This document shows, one piece after another, positions 1 to 8,135 of a DNA stretch of 64,000 bases. Within the stretch, counting starts at the first letter, position 1. Every line of letters begins with the position of its first letter. Source of the DNA: Burkholderiaceae bacterium (GTDB taxonomy: Bacteria > Pseudomonadota > Gammaproteobacteria > Burkholderiales > Burkholderiaceae_C). The position numbers and the translations under genes are program-made. The notes below the pieces were generated by a model. The model worked only from the letters and a program-made list of their open reading frames with translations, was not told the origin of the DNA and made no database searches. The DNA is taken from assembly GCA_017992055.1 (NCBI GenBank), contig JAGOPK010000014.1, positions 34,700 to 98,699 on the forward strand, written 5' to 3'.

Positions 1-286
1 AGGCGGCCACCGCCTCGGGCGTCTTGGTGCCGGTATCGACGATGGCCCAGCCCGGCCCCTGCTCATCGGCATCGGCCAGCGCCCACAGATTGATGTGGTT
101 CAGCGCAAACGGCAGCGGCACACGCAGCCACAGCACGCCGGGCGCGACCTCGCTGACCTGGCCGGGGACCGGCGGCTCGCCGCAGGGGTAGCGCAGGGCT
201 GCGGTGGTGGACGACGACGGGGCCGGCTGGCCGGCGCCAGGCTGGGCCTCGTCCGGACGGCCATCGGGGGTGGGGGCTTGGGTCAT
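1..286 (-). CDS. MBL-fold metallo-hydrolase, N-terminal part (cut by window edge)
   Basis: Only the first 95 codons are inside the window; the gene continues past the left edge. After a Pro/Ala/Ser-rich leader of about 30 residues, the protein reads into the first strands of a metallo-beta-lactamase fold, with the typical pattern of a hydrophobic strand, 'FALNHINLWAL' and then 'WAIVDTGT'. This opening is common in the glyoxalase-II-like subgroup of this superfamily. The HxHxDH zinc motif would lie outside the window, so catalytic competence cannot be judged. The ATG at 286 is the only start that keeps the frame open. The substrate is unknown. Confidence 0.8.
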   Translation of the reverse strand, partial: MTQAPTPDGRPDEAQPGAGQPAPSSSTTAALRYPCGEPPVPGQVSEVAPGVLWLRVPLPFALNHINLWALADADEQGPGWAIVDTGTKTPEAVAA

Positions 287-522
287 GCCTGGATTGTCGG
301 GGCTGGGCGGGGGTGTCGGCTTGGGGTGGGGATTGGCGTTGGAATGGACGGAGGCCCGAGAGGCGGCTTGTCACCTTGCAGATTGGACGAGACAACCCAT
401 GCAGATTCGGCGTTATGCTGGCGCTGTAACGGCCGACTGCACGCAGGCGCGCGAATACGGAGACGGCGGCGGAGACGGAGATGCAACAGCGGACATCACG
501 ATAGGCATCACGGCACCACCCA

Positions 523-1212
523 ATGCGACAGTTTCTAGCTGGCATCGCCGTAGGCGCCTCGGTGGCCACCCTTGTCTGGTGGCCTGCCTCCGATCGCAGT
601 TCAAGCGACGGCGCAGGCACTCAACAGTCGAGTCGGGTCACCACGGCCTCCAGGACCACGGAATCTGGTGCAAACGCGAGTCAGCCCAGCGTTGGCAGCC
701 AAGCCACGAAACCAACGCTGCCAGCCGTTGCAAGTTCAGCAACAACAACCGGGCCACCTGCTTACCCTGCTGCCAACGTTCGCCCGCCACCAGCACCAGC
801 ACCAGCGCCAGCACCGGCACCTGCCCATGGTTTGTCTGCAGACCATGCAAAGGTCTTGGTCCCTGACAGTCCGGAAATAAGACCTCCATCTCTGGCTGAG
901 CTTCATGCTCAGTTTTCCGCGGAGGCCAAGGACCCCAATTGGGCCTCAGAGATGGAGCAGTACATCCATCAATTGATTGACAAGAATAACTCGACAGCTG
1001 AGTTCGAAGTTTTGGCAGTTGAGTGCCGGACGACTTTGTGTGAAGTTCGTGCATTCGGAAACCTGCCGAATTCTGCTCAATCCTGGAACCGGATCGGAGA
1101 CGAAATCGGCAAACAACCTTGGTGGTCAGGTTTCCAGGGCAACTTTACCTCGTCATTCAATCAGAACGGACGAATTACAATCGTCACCATCCTCCAAAGG
1201 GCAAGGCGGTAG
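523..1212 (+). CDS. Exported or membrane-anchored protein of unknown function
   Basis: This 229-residue protein has an N-terminal hydrophobic stretch (residues 3-20, likely signal anchor or signal peptide). A low-complexity Ser/Thr/Pro/Ala linker follows, with an alternating Ala-Pro run near residues 88-100. The globular C-terminal domain (about 115-229) contains a 'VECRTTLCEV' segment with two close cysteines that could form a disulfide outside the cytoplasm. No catalytic motif is recognised. The linker suggests the C-terminal domain is held away from the membrane, in the periplasm. Base composition is more AT-rich than the rest of the window. It is followed within 10 bases by another small membrane-protein gene, so the two may be co-transcribed. 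Confidence 0.7.
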   Translation: MRQFLAGIAVGASVATLVWWPASDRSSSDGAGTQQSSRVTTASRTTESGANASQPSVGSQATKPTLPAVASSATTTGPPAYPAANVRPPPAPAPAPAPAPAHGLSADHAKVLVPDSPEIRPPSLAELHAQFSAEAKDPNWASEMEQYIHQLIDKNNSTAEFEVLAVECRTTLCEVRAFGNLPNSAQSWNRIGDEIGKQPWWSGFQGNFTSSFNQNGRITIVTILQRARR

Positions 1213-1221
1213 GAAGTCACG

Positions 1222-1521
1222 ATGGGCGTCGCAGGAGAGAATATGCTGGCCGCATTGGCGATCCTCTTGATCATCTCGATCACCGCCGTCCTTTTATCAG
1301 CCCCCATCATTTACCTGTTGAGGCGGCGAAAGACCGGCTCCGTTGTCGCAGCGTCCGACCTTTACCGTAGGGCGCTGAGCTTTGGGCACGTCGTACCTGG
1401 GCTGGTGCTTGTCATCCTGATGTACTTTCTGCTCGCGCACGACTCGGTCTTCTGGTGCGCCACCGTTCTGTTGGCGGCGGCTTTGGCACATCGGCGGCGG
1501 CGGAACCGGCCAGATTCTTGA
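1222..1521 (+). CDS. Small membrane protein of unknown function
   Basis: A 99-residue protein with one clear transmembrane segment (about 8-33), an Arg/Lys-rich cytoplasmic patch, and a second hydrophobic region (about 55-88) that could span once or twice, ending in a basic tail. No family is recognised. Two starts are possible: ATG 1222 after an AGGAAG box, or ATG 1243 after a stronger AGGAGA box, which would put the first membrane segment at the very N terminus. It lies between an exported protein and a lipoprotein gene, and the three probably form one transcript. Confidence 0.55.
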   Translation: MGVAGENMLAALAILLIISITAVLLSAPIIYLLRRRKTGSVVAASDLYRRALSFGHVVPGLVLVILMYFLLAHDSVFWCATVLLAAALAHRRRRNRPDS

Positions 1522-1535
1522 AGGACACAGCGGTC

Positions 1536-1817
1536 GTGAACACAAAACTGGGTCAGTTTGCAACCGTGGTCATGGTGGCCGTCGCTCTTTCGGGGTGCGC
1601 GAGCCACAGCCAGGAGGCCGCCGACAGGGAGCAGAGATCGGCCGATGACCTGCGCCGTGCCGGCGCCGGATCAACGACCGCGGCACGCAATGCCCAGGAG
1701 CGTGCGGACCAGAACCGCATGGATGCCCAGTGCTCGGAGGCTGTTTCCTGCCTCGCCGATGTTGCGGGGCAGTTGATCCTCGGCATCCTCACCGGGGGAA
1801 GTTCGTCAAAGAAGTAG
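1536..1817 (+). CDS. Small putative lipoprotein
   Basis: Read from GTG 1536, this encodes 93 residues that open with a signal peptide ending in the lipobox L-S-G-C. Lipidation would leave a mature protein starting at Cys about 20. The mature part is rich in Ala, Asp, Glu, Arg and Gln, probably helical, with two further cysteines (CSEAVSC) and a short hydrophobic C-terminal stretch. The frame is open further upstream to 1455, but those residues overlap the preceding gene and have no signal-peptide character. GTG 1536 also has an AAGG box 11 bases upstream. The function is unknown. Confidence 0.6.
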   Translation: MNTKLGQFATVVMVAVALSGCASHSQEAADREQRSADDLRRAGAGSTTAARNAQERADQNRMDAQCSEAVSCLADVAGQLILGILTGGSSSKK

Positions 1818-2245
1818 CCGAAGCCAGCGCTTCGATCCGGTGCTCCTCGGCCGCGTTGCGCGCGCGACTTGAGCCAGGTTTCGAGCGGTGGTCCAAAGCC
1901 ACTTGCTGCTGCAGATTTGGACATCGCACCATGCCAGGAGGTCTTGTTGTCGCAGCGGCCATACTCGCCGTGGCTTGCACTGAGAGAGACGACATGTGGA
2001 AGACTGGAAGGGCCGCTATGGTCACCTGGGTCTTTACAGCCGAGAGGTCAGGGTCAAGTCGGTGATCTCTTGCCGAGTTGCAGACGACGAGATGAGGGGT
2101 CGATAGTCTTCAATGGTCAGCGGCTGCATGGTGCTGCGCAGACACTCACCGGAAGGATCCTGGGCAGGCCCATCCCATCCAGAGCATCGAACATCCGCAC
2201 CGAACCATTGCTCGCGGGAGCGCCGTCGATACGCACCACCGCCAC
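1818..2245 (+). other. 428-base stretch with no convincing intact gene
   Basis: No open frame here shows recognisable domain or codon structure. The only item of note is a short lipoprotein-like frame at 1931, described separately. No terminator hairpin with a T-run, insertion-sequence end or repeat was seen. The stretch shares the relatively AT-rich composition of its neighbours. Confidence 0.4.
1931..2106 (+). pseudogene. Possible frameshifted small lipoprotein
   Basis: ATG 1931 opens a 44-codon frame with a signal-like stretch and a lipobox-like A-V-A-C, followed by T-E-R-D-D. Just after this, in a different frame from about 1999 to the TAG at 2106, the translation reads E-D-W-K-G-R-Y-G-H-L-G. 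That resembles the '(D)W.G..Y' segment that follows the lipobox in some small proteobacterial lipoproteins. A single indel near 1994 would join the two. This is a weak, pattern-based suggestion; either frame alone could be chance. Confidence 0.22.
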
Positions 2246-3088
2246 TTGCAGCAAGCTGTGGAGCCTCGTCACCCAGCGACCGCACCCGCCACAACCGTCA
2301 CCGCCTTGACCCACCCCTCCCCCCACCTCTCCCGCGCCAACCAGATCCGGCGCCTTGAATCCCGGCTGCGCGGCCACAGCTTCCCGCGCCTGCAGATGCT
2401 GCTGCTCGTTGCCCTCACCGGCGGCTTTGGGCTGCTGTCCTCGTTCGGGCTGCTGCAGGCCGGCCTGGATTCGATGGCCATCCGCTATCCGTTGGCGCTG
2501 GCCTTGTCGTATGGGTTCTTTCTGTTCCTGCTCTGGCTTTGGCTGCGCACCAGCGCCGATGACTATCTGCAGGGCATGGACCCCGCCGCCTTCGTTCCCT
2601 CCAGCCGAGCACCCAACAGTCCGCCGGATTTCACCAGCGGCTGCGGCGGCGACTTTTCCGGCGGTGGCGCCTCGGCCTCTTTCGATGCCCCTGCCCTGGA
2701 GATCGGGGAGATGGTTTCTGCCCCTGTCAAGGCAGCCGGCGAAGCCGTCGGAACCGTGAGCGAGGCCGATGAACTGGCGGTGCCGCTGATCGCCATCGTT
2801 CTCGCGGTGGGCCTGGCCCTGGCGTCCTTGTACGTCGTCTACATCGCGCCGGTGCTGTTTGCCGAACTGCTGGTCGACGGCGCGCTGTCCTATGCGCTGT
2901 TCCGCCATCTGCGCGCTGAAGACCGTCGGCACTGGGTCACCAGCGCGCTGCGCCACACCCTGGTTCCATTCGTGGTGACGGCCCTCTTTCTGGCCCTCGT
3001 CGGTGGCACCATGTCCTGGTTCGCGCCGGGAGCAAAGTCCATCGGGCAGGTTGTGGAGCGCCTGGGCTCCAAGCCCAACGGCCAGTAG
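2246..3088 (+). CDS. Multi-pass membrane protein of unknown function
   Basis: About 280 residues with a Pro/Thr-rich N-terminal leader, two transmembrane segments near 50-68 and 77-100, a long soluble loop rich in Gly and Ser (about 105-170, with a CGGDFSGGG segment), and further membrane segments near 180-210 and 235-255. No enzymatic motif is visible. The frame opens with TTG 2246. The first ATG (2396) would begin inside the first membrane segment, so the true start is probably TTG 2246 or GTG 2258. The Gly/Ser loop with 'FSGGG' is reminiscent of the tails of TPM-type membrane proteins, but no such domain is recognised here. Confidence 0.6.
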   Translation: MQQAVEPRHPATAPATTVTALTHPSPHLSRANQIRRLESRLRGHSFPRLQMLLLVALTGGFGLLSSFGLLQAGLDSMAIRYPLALALSYGFFLFLLWLWLRTSADDYLQGMDPAAFVPSSRAPNSPPDFTSGCGGDFSGGGASASFDAPALEIGEMVSAPVKAAGEAVGTVSEADELAVPLIAIVLAVGLALASLYVVYIAPVLFAELLVDGALSYALFRHLRAEDRRHWVTSALRHTLVPFVVTALFLALVGGTMSWFAPGAKSIGQVVERLGSKPNGQ

Positions 3089-3213
3089 GGCCCAGCTTGG
3101 CGCACCCAAAGGCGAATCGAGGGGGGCCGCATCCGGCAACATTGGACGGGCAGCCAGTTCACGTCACCTGCAAATACAACGCGGCATTCCGATCAACTCG
3201 ATCCATTCAGCCC

Positions 3214-3984
3214 ATGCAACACCTTCTGCGACTTATTCTGGCGCTGGCAGCGGGTTTGACGATGCCAGGCGCAAGCCATGCGCAGGCGATCAACGTCGAG
3301 CAAGAGAACTTAGCCGTGCTGTCTCTGGTGGGCGATGCCATGACCATCGTCAGCTTTGTTCCGGCCACCGGCAGCCACGTCGACACCAATCACCATCAGA
3401 CGCTGCCATTGCCCGATCGCAGCCTGGACAATGCCATTCTCCGTGCCACCGATCAGGCCTTGAAAAAGGCCGCGGCCAAAAGCTCGGCGGTTCTGCTTTC
3501 GTCATCGGACCCGACGCTTTTTTCCGATCAGCATCGGCTGTTTGACGGCGACCGGCTGTCGTTGCCGCCGGATCTGCAGAAGGTGATCACCGATCATGCG
3601 GCCACCCATCTGCTGCTGCTCACCAAGCACAGGGCGGATGCGGCGCTCAAGTTTCGCCACTCCACCGGCGGCAGTGGCAAGCTCGAAGGGCTGGGCTTTT
3701 ATCTCGACACCACGGTCAAGGTGAGGACTTCCAACGGAAGGAAGGTGGGAACCGGCCTGATTGGGCCCTATGTGTATCTGGACCTCTGGCTGGTGAATGC
3801 CAAGACCTGGGCGGTGGTCAAGCGCAGAAGCATCAAGACCGCCGAGACGATTTCTTCTGCGCGTGGCTCGGACGACACCGATCCATGGAAGTCCTTCACC
3901 GATGCGCAGAAGACCGCCATGCTGCTGGGATCGGCCAGAAGGTCGATTGCCGAGGCGGTGCAGCAACTGCTGACCCCCGATTGA
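3214..3984 (+). CDS. Periplasmic protein of unknown function with signal peptide
   Basis: From ATG 3214 the product is 256 residues, with a classical Sec signal peptide (hydrophobic core 4-17, cleavage near ASHAQA). The frame is open further upstream, but residues before 3214 have no signal character. The mature protein alternates short strands and helices, including 'VITDHAATHLLLLTKHRAD' and 'GLIGPYVYLDLWLVNAKTW', consistent with a compact alpha/beta domain. No family or active site is recognised. It lies in the AT-richer accessory stretch and is followed 21 bases later by a membrane-protein gene. Confidence 0.65.
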   Translation: MQHLLRLILALAAGLTMPGASHAQAINVEQENLAVLSLVGDAMTIVSFVPATGSHVDTNHHQTLPLPDRSLDNAILRATDQALKKAAAKSSAVLLSSSDPTLFSDQHRLFDGDRLSLPPDLQKVITDHAATHLLLLTKHRADAALKFRHSTGGSGKLEGLGFYLDTTVKVRTSNGRKVGTGLIGPYVYLDLWLVNAKTWAVVKRRSIKTAETISSARGSDDTDPWKSFTDAQKTAMLLGSARRSIAEAVQQLLTPD

Positions 3985-4005
3985 CGATGGACGCAGGGCA
4001 GGTTC

Positions 4006-4647
4006 ATGGCCACCGAACTGTCCCTGCTCCAAGCCTGGTCGCTGTGGCTGGACGGTCCGCTGCCGGCCGATGCCACCTACCTGGGCCTGAAGATGTTTGT
4101 CTGGGCGCGCGCAGGCAAGGTGCTGCAGTTCCTGGGCGGCGCCACCATCCTGGCCGAGATCATCGGCACGCAGCGGCTGCGGCAGTTTGGCGCCTCGCTG
4201 CACGCCCTCTTCTCGGCCCGCGCTGCGCTGGCCTTTCTGCGCGATGTCTGGACCTTCTACAAGTCCTGGATCGGCATCCTGCGGCACGACAAGAACTCCG
4301 AGGCCTACCAGCAGGCCGATGCCCAGCTCAACGCCACCTTGACCGGCAAGCTGTGGATAGCACTGTTGCTGCTGCTGCTGTTGGGCGGCCTGGCCCTGAT
4401 CTGGAGCGAGCACGACCTGTGGGGCCTGCTGGTCATCGCCGTGGTCTGGTTCTTCGTGCTGGCCCTGATCACGCCCACCCTGGTGGCCGTGCTGGGCGTG
4501 GCCGCCTGCCTGGCCCTGATGCTGGTCGAGGCCGGCGTGGAGGCCACGGCCTGGCTGCTGGAGCGGCCGCAGCTGGATCTGTGGATCAAGCTGTTCGCCT
4601 TTCTGGCGCTGCTGGTCGGCTTCCACTTCGACTTTCTGGGCTCGTGA
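4006..4647 (+). CDS. Membrane protein of unknown function
   Basis: A 213-residue protein. The N-terminal half is largely amphipathic, with one hydrophobic region around 36-52. The C-terminal half holds a Leu-rich transmembrane segment (about 113-131), two more between about 137 and 175, and a last one near 195-210. ATG 4006 follows a GCAGG box. Composition and codon use switch here to the high-GC pattern kept for the rest of the window. No known family was recognised. Confidence 0.65.
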   Translation: MATELSLLQAWSLWLDGPLPADATYLGLKMFVWARAGKVLQFLGGATILAEIIGTQRLRQFGASLHALFSARAALAFLRDVWTFYKSWIGILRHDKNSEAYQQADAQLNATLTGKLWIALLLLLLLGGLALIWSEHDLWGLLVIAVVWFFVLALITPTLVAVLGVAACLALMLVEAGVEATAWLLERPQLDLWIKLFAFLALLVGFHFDFLGS

Positions 4648-4677
4648 TGCCGCTGCGTTGGCGGTCCAGAATGGCGC

Positions 4678-5223
4678 ATGACGCCTGCTGACCGCGATCA
4701 ACTGCTGCAGTTGCTGCAGACACGTTTCATCAACCACATGCACCGGCATGCGGGGCTGGACTGGCCCACCGTGCGGGCCCGCATCGACGCCCATCCAACG
4801 GCGCTGCCATCGCTGCTGGCCATGGAGTCCAGCGGCGGCGAGCCCGATGTGATCGGCCTTGACCAGGCCAGCGGGCAGTGCCTGTTCTGCGACTGCTCGG
4901 CCGAGAGCCCGGCCGGCCGCCGAAGCCTGTGCTACGACCGCCAGGCCCTTGACGCGCGCAAGGAGAACAAGCCGCCGGGCTGCGCCACCGATGTGGCGGC
5001 CGCCATGGGCATCGAGCTGCTGGACGAGGCCGGCTATCGCGCCCTGCAGATGCTGGGCGAGTTCGATGCCAAGACCTCCAGCTGGATTGCCACGCCGGAC
5101 GGGCTGCGCGCGCTGGGCGGCGCGCTGTTCTGCGACCGGCGCTATGGCCGGGTGTTCGTCTATCACAATGGCGCGCAGTCTTACTACGCCGCCCGGGGCT
5201 GTCGCGGCCTGCTGCGCGTGTGA
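4678..5223 (+). CDS. DUF4256 family protein
   Basis: The 181-residue product matches the DUF4256 family from end to end. It has the 'MESSGGEPDVIG' segment near residues 49-60, 'DCSAESPAGRRSLCYDR' near 70-87, a 'KTSSW' motif in the middle, and the C-terminal 'DRRYGRVFVYHNGAQSYY' block. Length is normal for the family. No biochemical activity has been assigned to it. The gene is followed 41 bases later by a DinB-like gene, so the two may be co-transcribed. Confidence 0.85.
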   Translation: MTPADRDQLLQLLQTRFINHMHRHAGLDWPTVRARIDAHPTALPSLLAMESSGGEPDVIGLDQASGQCLFCDCSAESPAGRRSLCYDRQALDARKENKPPGCATDVAAAMGIELLDEAGYRALQMLGEFDAKTSSWIATPDGLRALGGALFCDRRYGRVFVYHNGAQSYYAARGCRGLLRV

Positions 5224-5264
5224 GCCGGCACCGCTCCATCAGCCAGCCTGCCAGGATAAAAACC

Positions 5265-5789
5265 ATGTCCAACAAGTCGCTGCAATCGCTGTTCGCCCAG
5301 AAGTCCTGGGCCAACAACGAGCTGTTCAATGCGCTGGCCGCCATCGACGCGGCCCAGCACCCGGCGGCCGTGCACACGGCCATGCGCACGCTCAACCACA
5401 TCCACGTGGTGGACCGCATCTTCCGCGCGCACCTGATCGGCGAGCCGCATGGCTACACGGCCACCAATACCGAGGCCACGCCCGAGCTGGGCGAGCTGCA
5501 GTTTGCGGCGGCCGAAACCGATGCCTGGTTCGAGGCCTATGTCGCCGGGGTGGGCCAGGCCGAGCTGGACCAGGTCATCGCCTTCGGCTTCACCGATGGT
5601 GATGCCGGCGCCATGAGCCGCGAGGAGATGCTGCTGCACGTCATCACGCATGGCGCCTACCACCGCGGCAATGTGGGCCAGGTGATGAAGTCGCTGTCCA
5701 TCGCGCCGCCGCGCGACCTGCTGACCAAGTTTCTGCACCTGCGCGAGCCCGCGCGCCGCCAGGAGGGCTTTGCCCAGGCGCAGGGGTGA
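5265..5789 (+). CDS. DinB-like four-helix-bundle protein
   Basis: A 174-residue protein of the DinB/YfiT-like metal-binding superfamily. The signature histidines are visible: one in 'LNHIHVVDRIF' (about residue 46) and a pair in 'LLHVITHGAYHRGNVGQVM' (about 125-142), where the family's H-x3-H pattern binds a divalent metal. DinB-like proteins are often thiol-dependent transferases or hydrolases, but the substrate cannot be read from sequence. ATG 5265 was chosen because residues before it are not conserved-looking and overlap the previous gene region. The next gene, a methyltransferase, starts 11 bases after the stop. Confidence 0.85.
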   Translation: MSNKSLQSLFAQKSWANNELFNALAAIDAAQHPAAVHTAMRTLNHIHVVDRIFRAHLIGEPHGYTATNTEATPELGELQFAAAETDAWFEAYVAGVGQAELDQVIAFGFTDGDAGAMSREEMLLHVITHGAYHRGNVGQVMKSLSIAPPRDLLTKFLHLREPARRQEGFAQAQG

Positions 5790-5799
5790 AACCGTAGCC

Positions 5800-6378
5800 A
5801 TGCTCCACGACCCTTGGCTTGACCGCTGGCTTGACTTGCTGCGCACCAGTGCTGGCGCATCGCCGGTGCTGGAGATCGGCTGCGGCAGCGGCGCCGACAC
5901 GGCCACGCTGGTGGCGGCCGGCCTGTCGGTGCTGGCCTTCGATCTGTCGGCCGCCGCGGTGGCCGAGGCCCAGCGCAGCGTGCCGCAGGCCCGGGTGCTG
6001 TGCCAGGATGTCCGCGATCCTTTTCCGCTGGGCGATGGCGAGGCCGGCGCGGTGCTGGCCAGCCTGAGCCTGCACTACTTTCCCTGGGACCAGACGCTGG
6101 ACATCGTGCAGCGCATCCGGCGCACGCTGGCGCCGGGCGGGCTGCTGCTGTGCCGGCTCAACTCCACCGAAGACACGCACTTCGGCGCCACCGGCCATCC
6201 CGCCATCGAGCCGCACTACCATCTGGTCGATGGCCAGCCCAAACGCTTTTTCGACGCGGCCAGTGTCGACCGCCTGTTCGACAGCGGCTGGATCCTGCTG
6301 TCCAAGCAACACCACACCACCCGCAAGTATGTGCAGACCAAGTCGCTGTGGGAGGTGGTGGCGCGCCGTGACGGCTGA
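5800..6378 (+). CDS. Class I SAM-dependent methyltransferase
   Basis: A 192-residue Rossmann-fold methyltransferase. Motif I reads 'VLEIGCGSGADT' near residues 27-38. An acidic residue ends strand 2 (FDLS), and 'CQDVRDPFPL' and 'VLASLSLHYF' give the later SAM-pocket motifs. The C-terminal part has 'HHTTRKYVQTKSLWEVVARR', typical of small methyltransferases of the methyltransf_11/25 type. An in-frame ATG at 5770 would overlap the DinB gene by 20 bases; ATG 5800 is preferred because an AGGGGTGA box precedes it. The substrate is unknown. Confidence 0.85.
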   Translation: MLHDPWLDRWLDLLRTSAGASPVLEIGCGSGADTATLVAAGLSVLAFDLSAAAVAEAQRSVPQARVLCQDVRDPFPLGDGEAGAVLASLSLHYFPWDQTLDIVQRIRRTLAPGGLLLCRLNSTEDTHFGATGHPAIEPHYHLVDGQPKRFFDAASVDRLFDSGWILLSKQHHTTRKYVQTKSLWEVVARRDG

Positions 6379-7051
6379 CCGGTGGCCCCCGTGCGCCAGC
6401 GGCATCGCGACCGGTCGGTCGGCGGTGCGTGGCCTGGTGCTGGCCACCGTGCTGGGCGCACTGTGGGCTGGGGCACCACCGCTGCTCGCTCAGTCGGCCG
6501 CGCCGGCAGCCCCCGCCTCCTTCGAAACGACCCGCATCATCACCGTCTGGGCCAGCGTGTTGTTCGACGAAACCGGCGCCTGCCGATCGCTGCGCTTTTC
6601 AGACAAGTCCGATCCGCCGGATGAACTGCTGCAGCGCCTGCGTGCACCGCTGGAACGCATGCGCATCCCGCCGAAGCTGGATGGCGGCCAGCCCGCCACG
6701 TTCGAGACCGGGCTGCGGATCGAAGTCAACATCCTGTCGGATGGCAGCTCGTCGCGCTTCAAGCTCGATTCGCTGACCCTGCAGCCCTTGCCCGTCTCGA
6801 CGGTGGCGCCCGACTACCCTGCCGTGATGGTCGACGGCGGCACAGGCCGGTTCGAGGTCGACGCCACCTGCGTGGTGAGCGAGTCGGGGCGGTGCACGGC
6901 CGTCACGCTGAAGCCCAAGGGCGTGGTGCCCGAGACTTTTCTGCGCGCCATGCGCGCCACCTACGCGCAATGGACCTTCGAGCCGCAAAAGCTCAACGGC
7001 CGGCCGGTGCCCGGTGAGGCCACGATGGGCTTTGCCCTGGTGGTGAACTGA
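6368..7051 (+). CDS. Secreted protein with TonB C-terminal-like domain
   Basis: From GTG 6368, which overlaps the methyltransferase stop and has a GGGAGGTGG box just upstream, the product is 227 residues. It begins with a signal peptide (hydrophobic 17-33, cleavage near LLAQSA). The C-terminal 80 residues look like a TonB C-terminal/energy-transducer fold: 'APDYP' followed by 'GRFEVDATCVVSESGRCTAV' and 'MRATYAQWTFEPQKLNGRPV'. There is no N-terminal membrane anchor of the classical TonB type, so this is more likely a periplasmic relative than a working TonB. Confidence 0.65.
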   Translation: MTADRWPPCASGIATGRSAVRGLVLATVLGALWAGAPPLLAQSAAPAAPASFETTRIITVWASVLFDETGACRSLRFSDKSDPPDELLQRLRAPLERMRIPPKLDGGQPATFETGLRIEVNILSDGSSSRFKLDSLTLQPLPVSTVAPDYPAVMVDGGTGRFEVDATCVVSESGRCTAVTLKPKGVVPETFLRAMRATYAQWTFEPQKLNGRPVPGEATMGFALVVN

Positions 7052-7070
7052 GCAGCCTTCGCCCTTCCAG

Positions 7071-7092
7071 CGTCCTTTCGGCGTCCTTTCGG
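7071..7092 (+). repeat. Tandem 11-base duplication between convergent genes
   Basis: Two exact adjacent copies of CGTCCTTTCGG occupy the short gap between the TonB-like gene and the converging hydrolase gene. The repeat does not fold into a strong hairpin. Confidence 0.6.
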
Positions 7093-7106
7093 CGCCCACC
7101 CGCCGT

Positions 7107-8135
7107 TCAATCGCTCAGCGCATACAGCAGCCGGCGGTACACCCGGGCATGGCTCAGCAGTTCGAGGTGGTGCACATCGTCGGCCACCCAGCACTGGCTG
7201 GCCGGCAGGCCCAGGCCACGCGCCGCATCGGCATGGCGGCCCAGGGCACTGTCCAGCGGCACCAGGCCGTCGCCCTGCTGGCCGGGCAGCAGGCCGGCCA
7301 GGGCATGGCAGACCACGCCCGCGGGCAGCGGCAGGCGCTGCGGCGCGCGGGCCGGGGCACCGGCCAGCAGCCGGGCCTGGTGCAGATCCGCCATGCCGGC
7401 GCTGCGCCACTTGACCAGGCGCGCCAGCGGCGCCGAGGCCTGGCGCAGCCCCAGCACCCGGCGCAGCCAGGGATAGAGGCGCTGCGCGGGCAGGCCCAGG
7501 TGCGGCGTGCCCAGAAACACCAGCCGCCGCAGCGCGCCGCGCCAGGGCCGGCGCGCCGCCTCGGCCTGGGCGCAGGCGCTGCGCAGCACCAGGCCGCCCA
7601 TGCCATGGCCCACGGCGTCCAGGGTCTGCAGCGGCAGTGGCCAGGCGGCCTGCAGCCGGTCCAGTTGCTCGGCCAGCAGGGCGGCGTTGTGGTGCACGGC
7701 CAGGCCGCTGTTGTAGCGCAGGGTCAGCACGGTGGCATCCAGCGTGCCGGCCAGCAGCGCGCCGTAGTCGTGGCCCTCGCGCTGCCAGCTGTGCTCGTCC
7801 AGGCACAGGTCGTGCACCAGCAGCAGCACGCGACGGCGGGCCTGCTCGCCCAGGGCCGCCGGCACGCCGGCGGGCGGCAGGGGCTGGCCCTGGTGGCGCA
7901 GTTGCAGCGGCGTGGCCAGCGGGTGCTCGGCCTGCTGCAGGTGGTCGCCCAGCAAGCCGTTGAGCACGGCCACCAGGGCGTCGCGCACCGGTCCGGGCTG
8001 GGCGGCCAGGCCATGGGCGCACAGGGCCAGCACCTGGCTCAGTTCGTCGGCGCCGGGCCGCAGCGGCGGCAGCGGGGCGATGTCGGTTGTCCACGGGGCC
8101 GCGCCCAGGGCGGCGGCAAATGGGGCTGGGTGCAT
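7107..8135 (-). CDS. Alpha/beta hydrolase (lipase-like) with serine nucleophile replaced
   Basis: A 342-residue alpha/beta-hydrolase-fold protein of the lipase/PGAP1-like kind. The oxyanion strand reads 'LLLVHDLCLDEHSW' near 103-116. The nucleophile elbow reads G-H-G-M-G-G near residues 177-182, where the family has G-H-S-M-G-G; the codon is GGC where AGC would be expected. The other triad members look present: Asp in 'GDGLVPLDSA' and His in 'VHHLELL' close to the C terminus. ATG 8135 has a near-ideal GGAGGTGA box. Whether this is a pseudo-enzyme or has another function is open. Confidence 0.8.
   Translation of the reverse strand: MHPAPFAAALGAAPWTTDIAPLPPLRPGADELSQVLALCAHGLAAQPGPVRDALVAVLNGLLGDHLQQAEHPLATPLQLRHQGQPLPPAGVPAALGEQARRRVLLLVHDLCLDEHSWQREGHDYGALLAGTLDATVLTLRYNSGLAVHHNAALLAEQLDRLQAAWPLPLQTLDAVGHGMGGLVLRSACAQAEAARRPWRGALRRLVFLGTPHLGLPAQRLYPWLRRVLGLRQASAPLARLVKWRSAGMADLHQARLLAGAPARAPQRLPLPAGVVCHALAGLLPGQQGDGLVPLDSALGRHADAARGLGLPASQCWVADDVHHLELLSHARVYRRLLYALSD

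Noticed and set aside
780-830. CCAGCACC-type short repeats
   Set aside because: They encode the Ala-Pro linker of the exported protein at 523-1212 and are not a separate DNA repeat or CRISPR.
3502-5166. A 554-codon minus-strand open frame opposite the membrane protein and DUF4256 genes
   Set aside because: It is antisense to a clearly recognised family and has repetitive Gln-rich sequence typical of shadow frames.
6405-6424. GACCGGTCGGTCGG resembling the TetR-type operator
   Set aside because: It lies inside the coding sequence of the TonB-like gene's signal peptide and lacks the full symmetry of the 26844 site.
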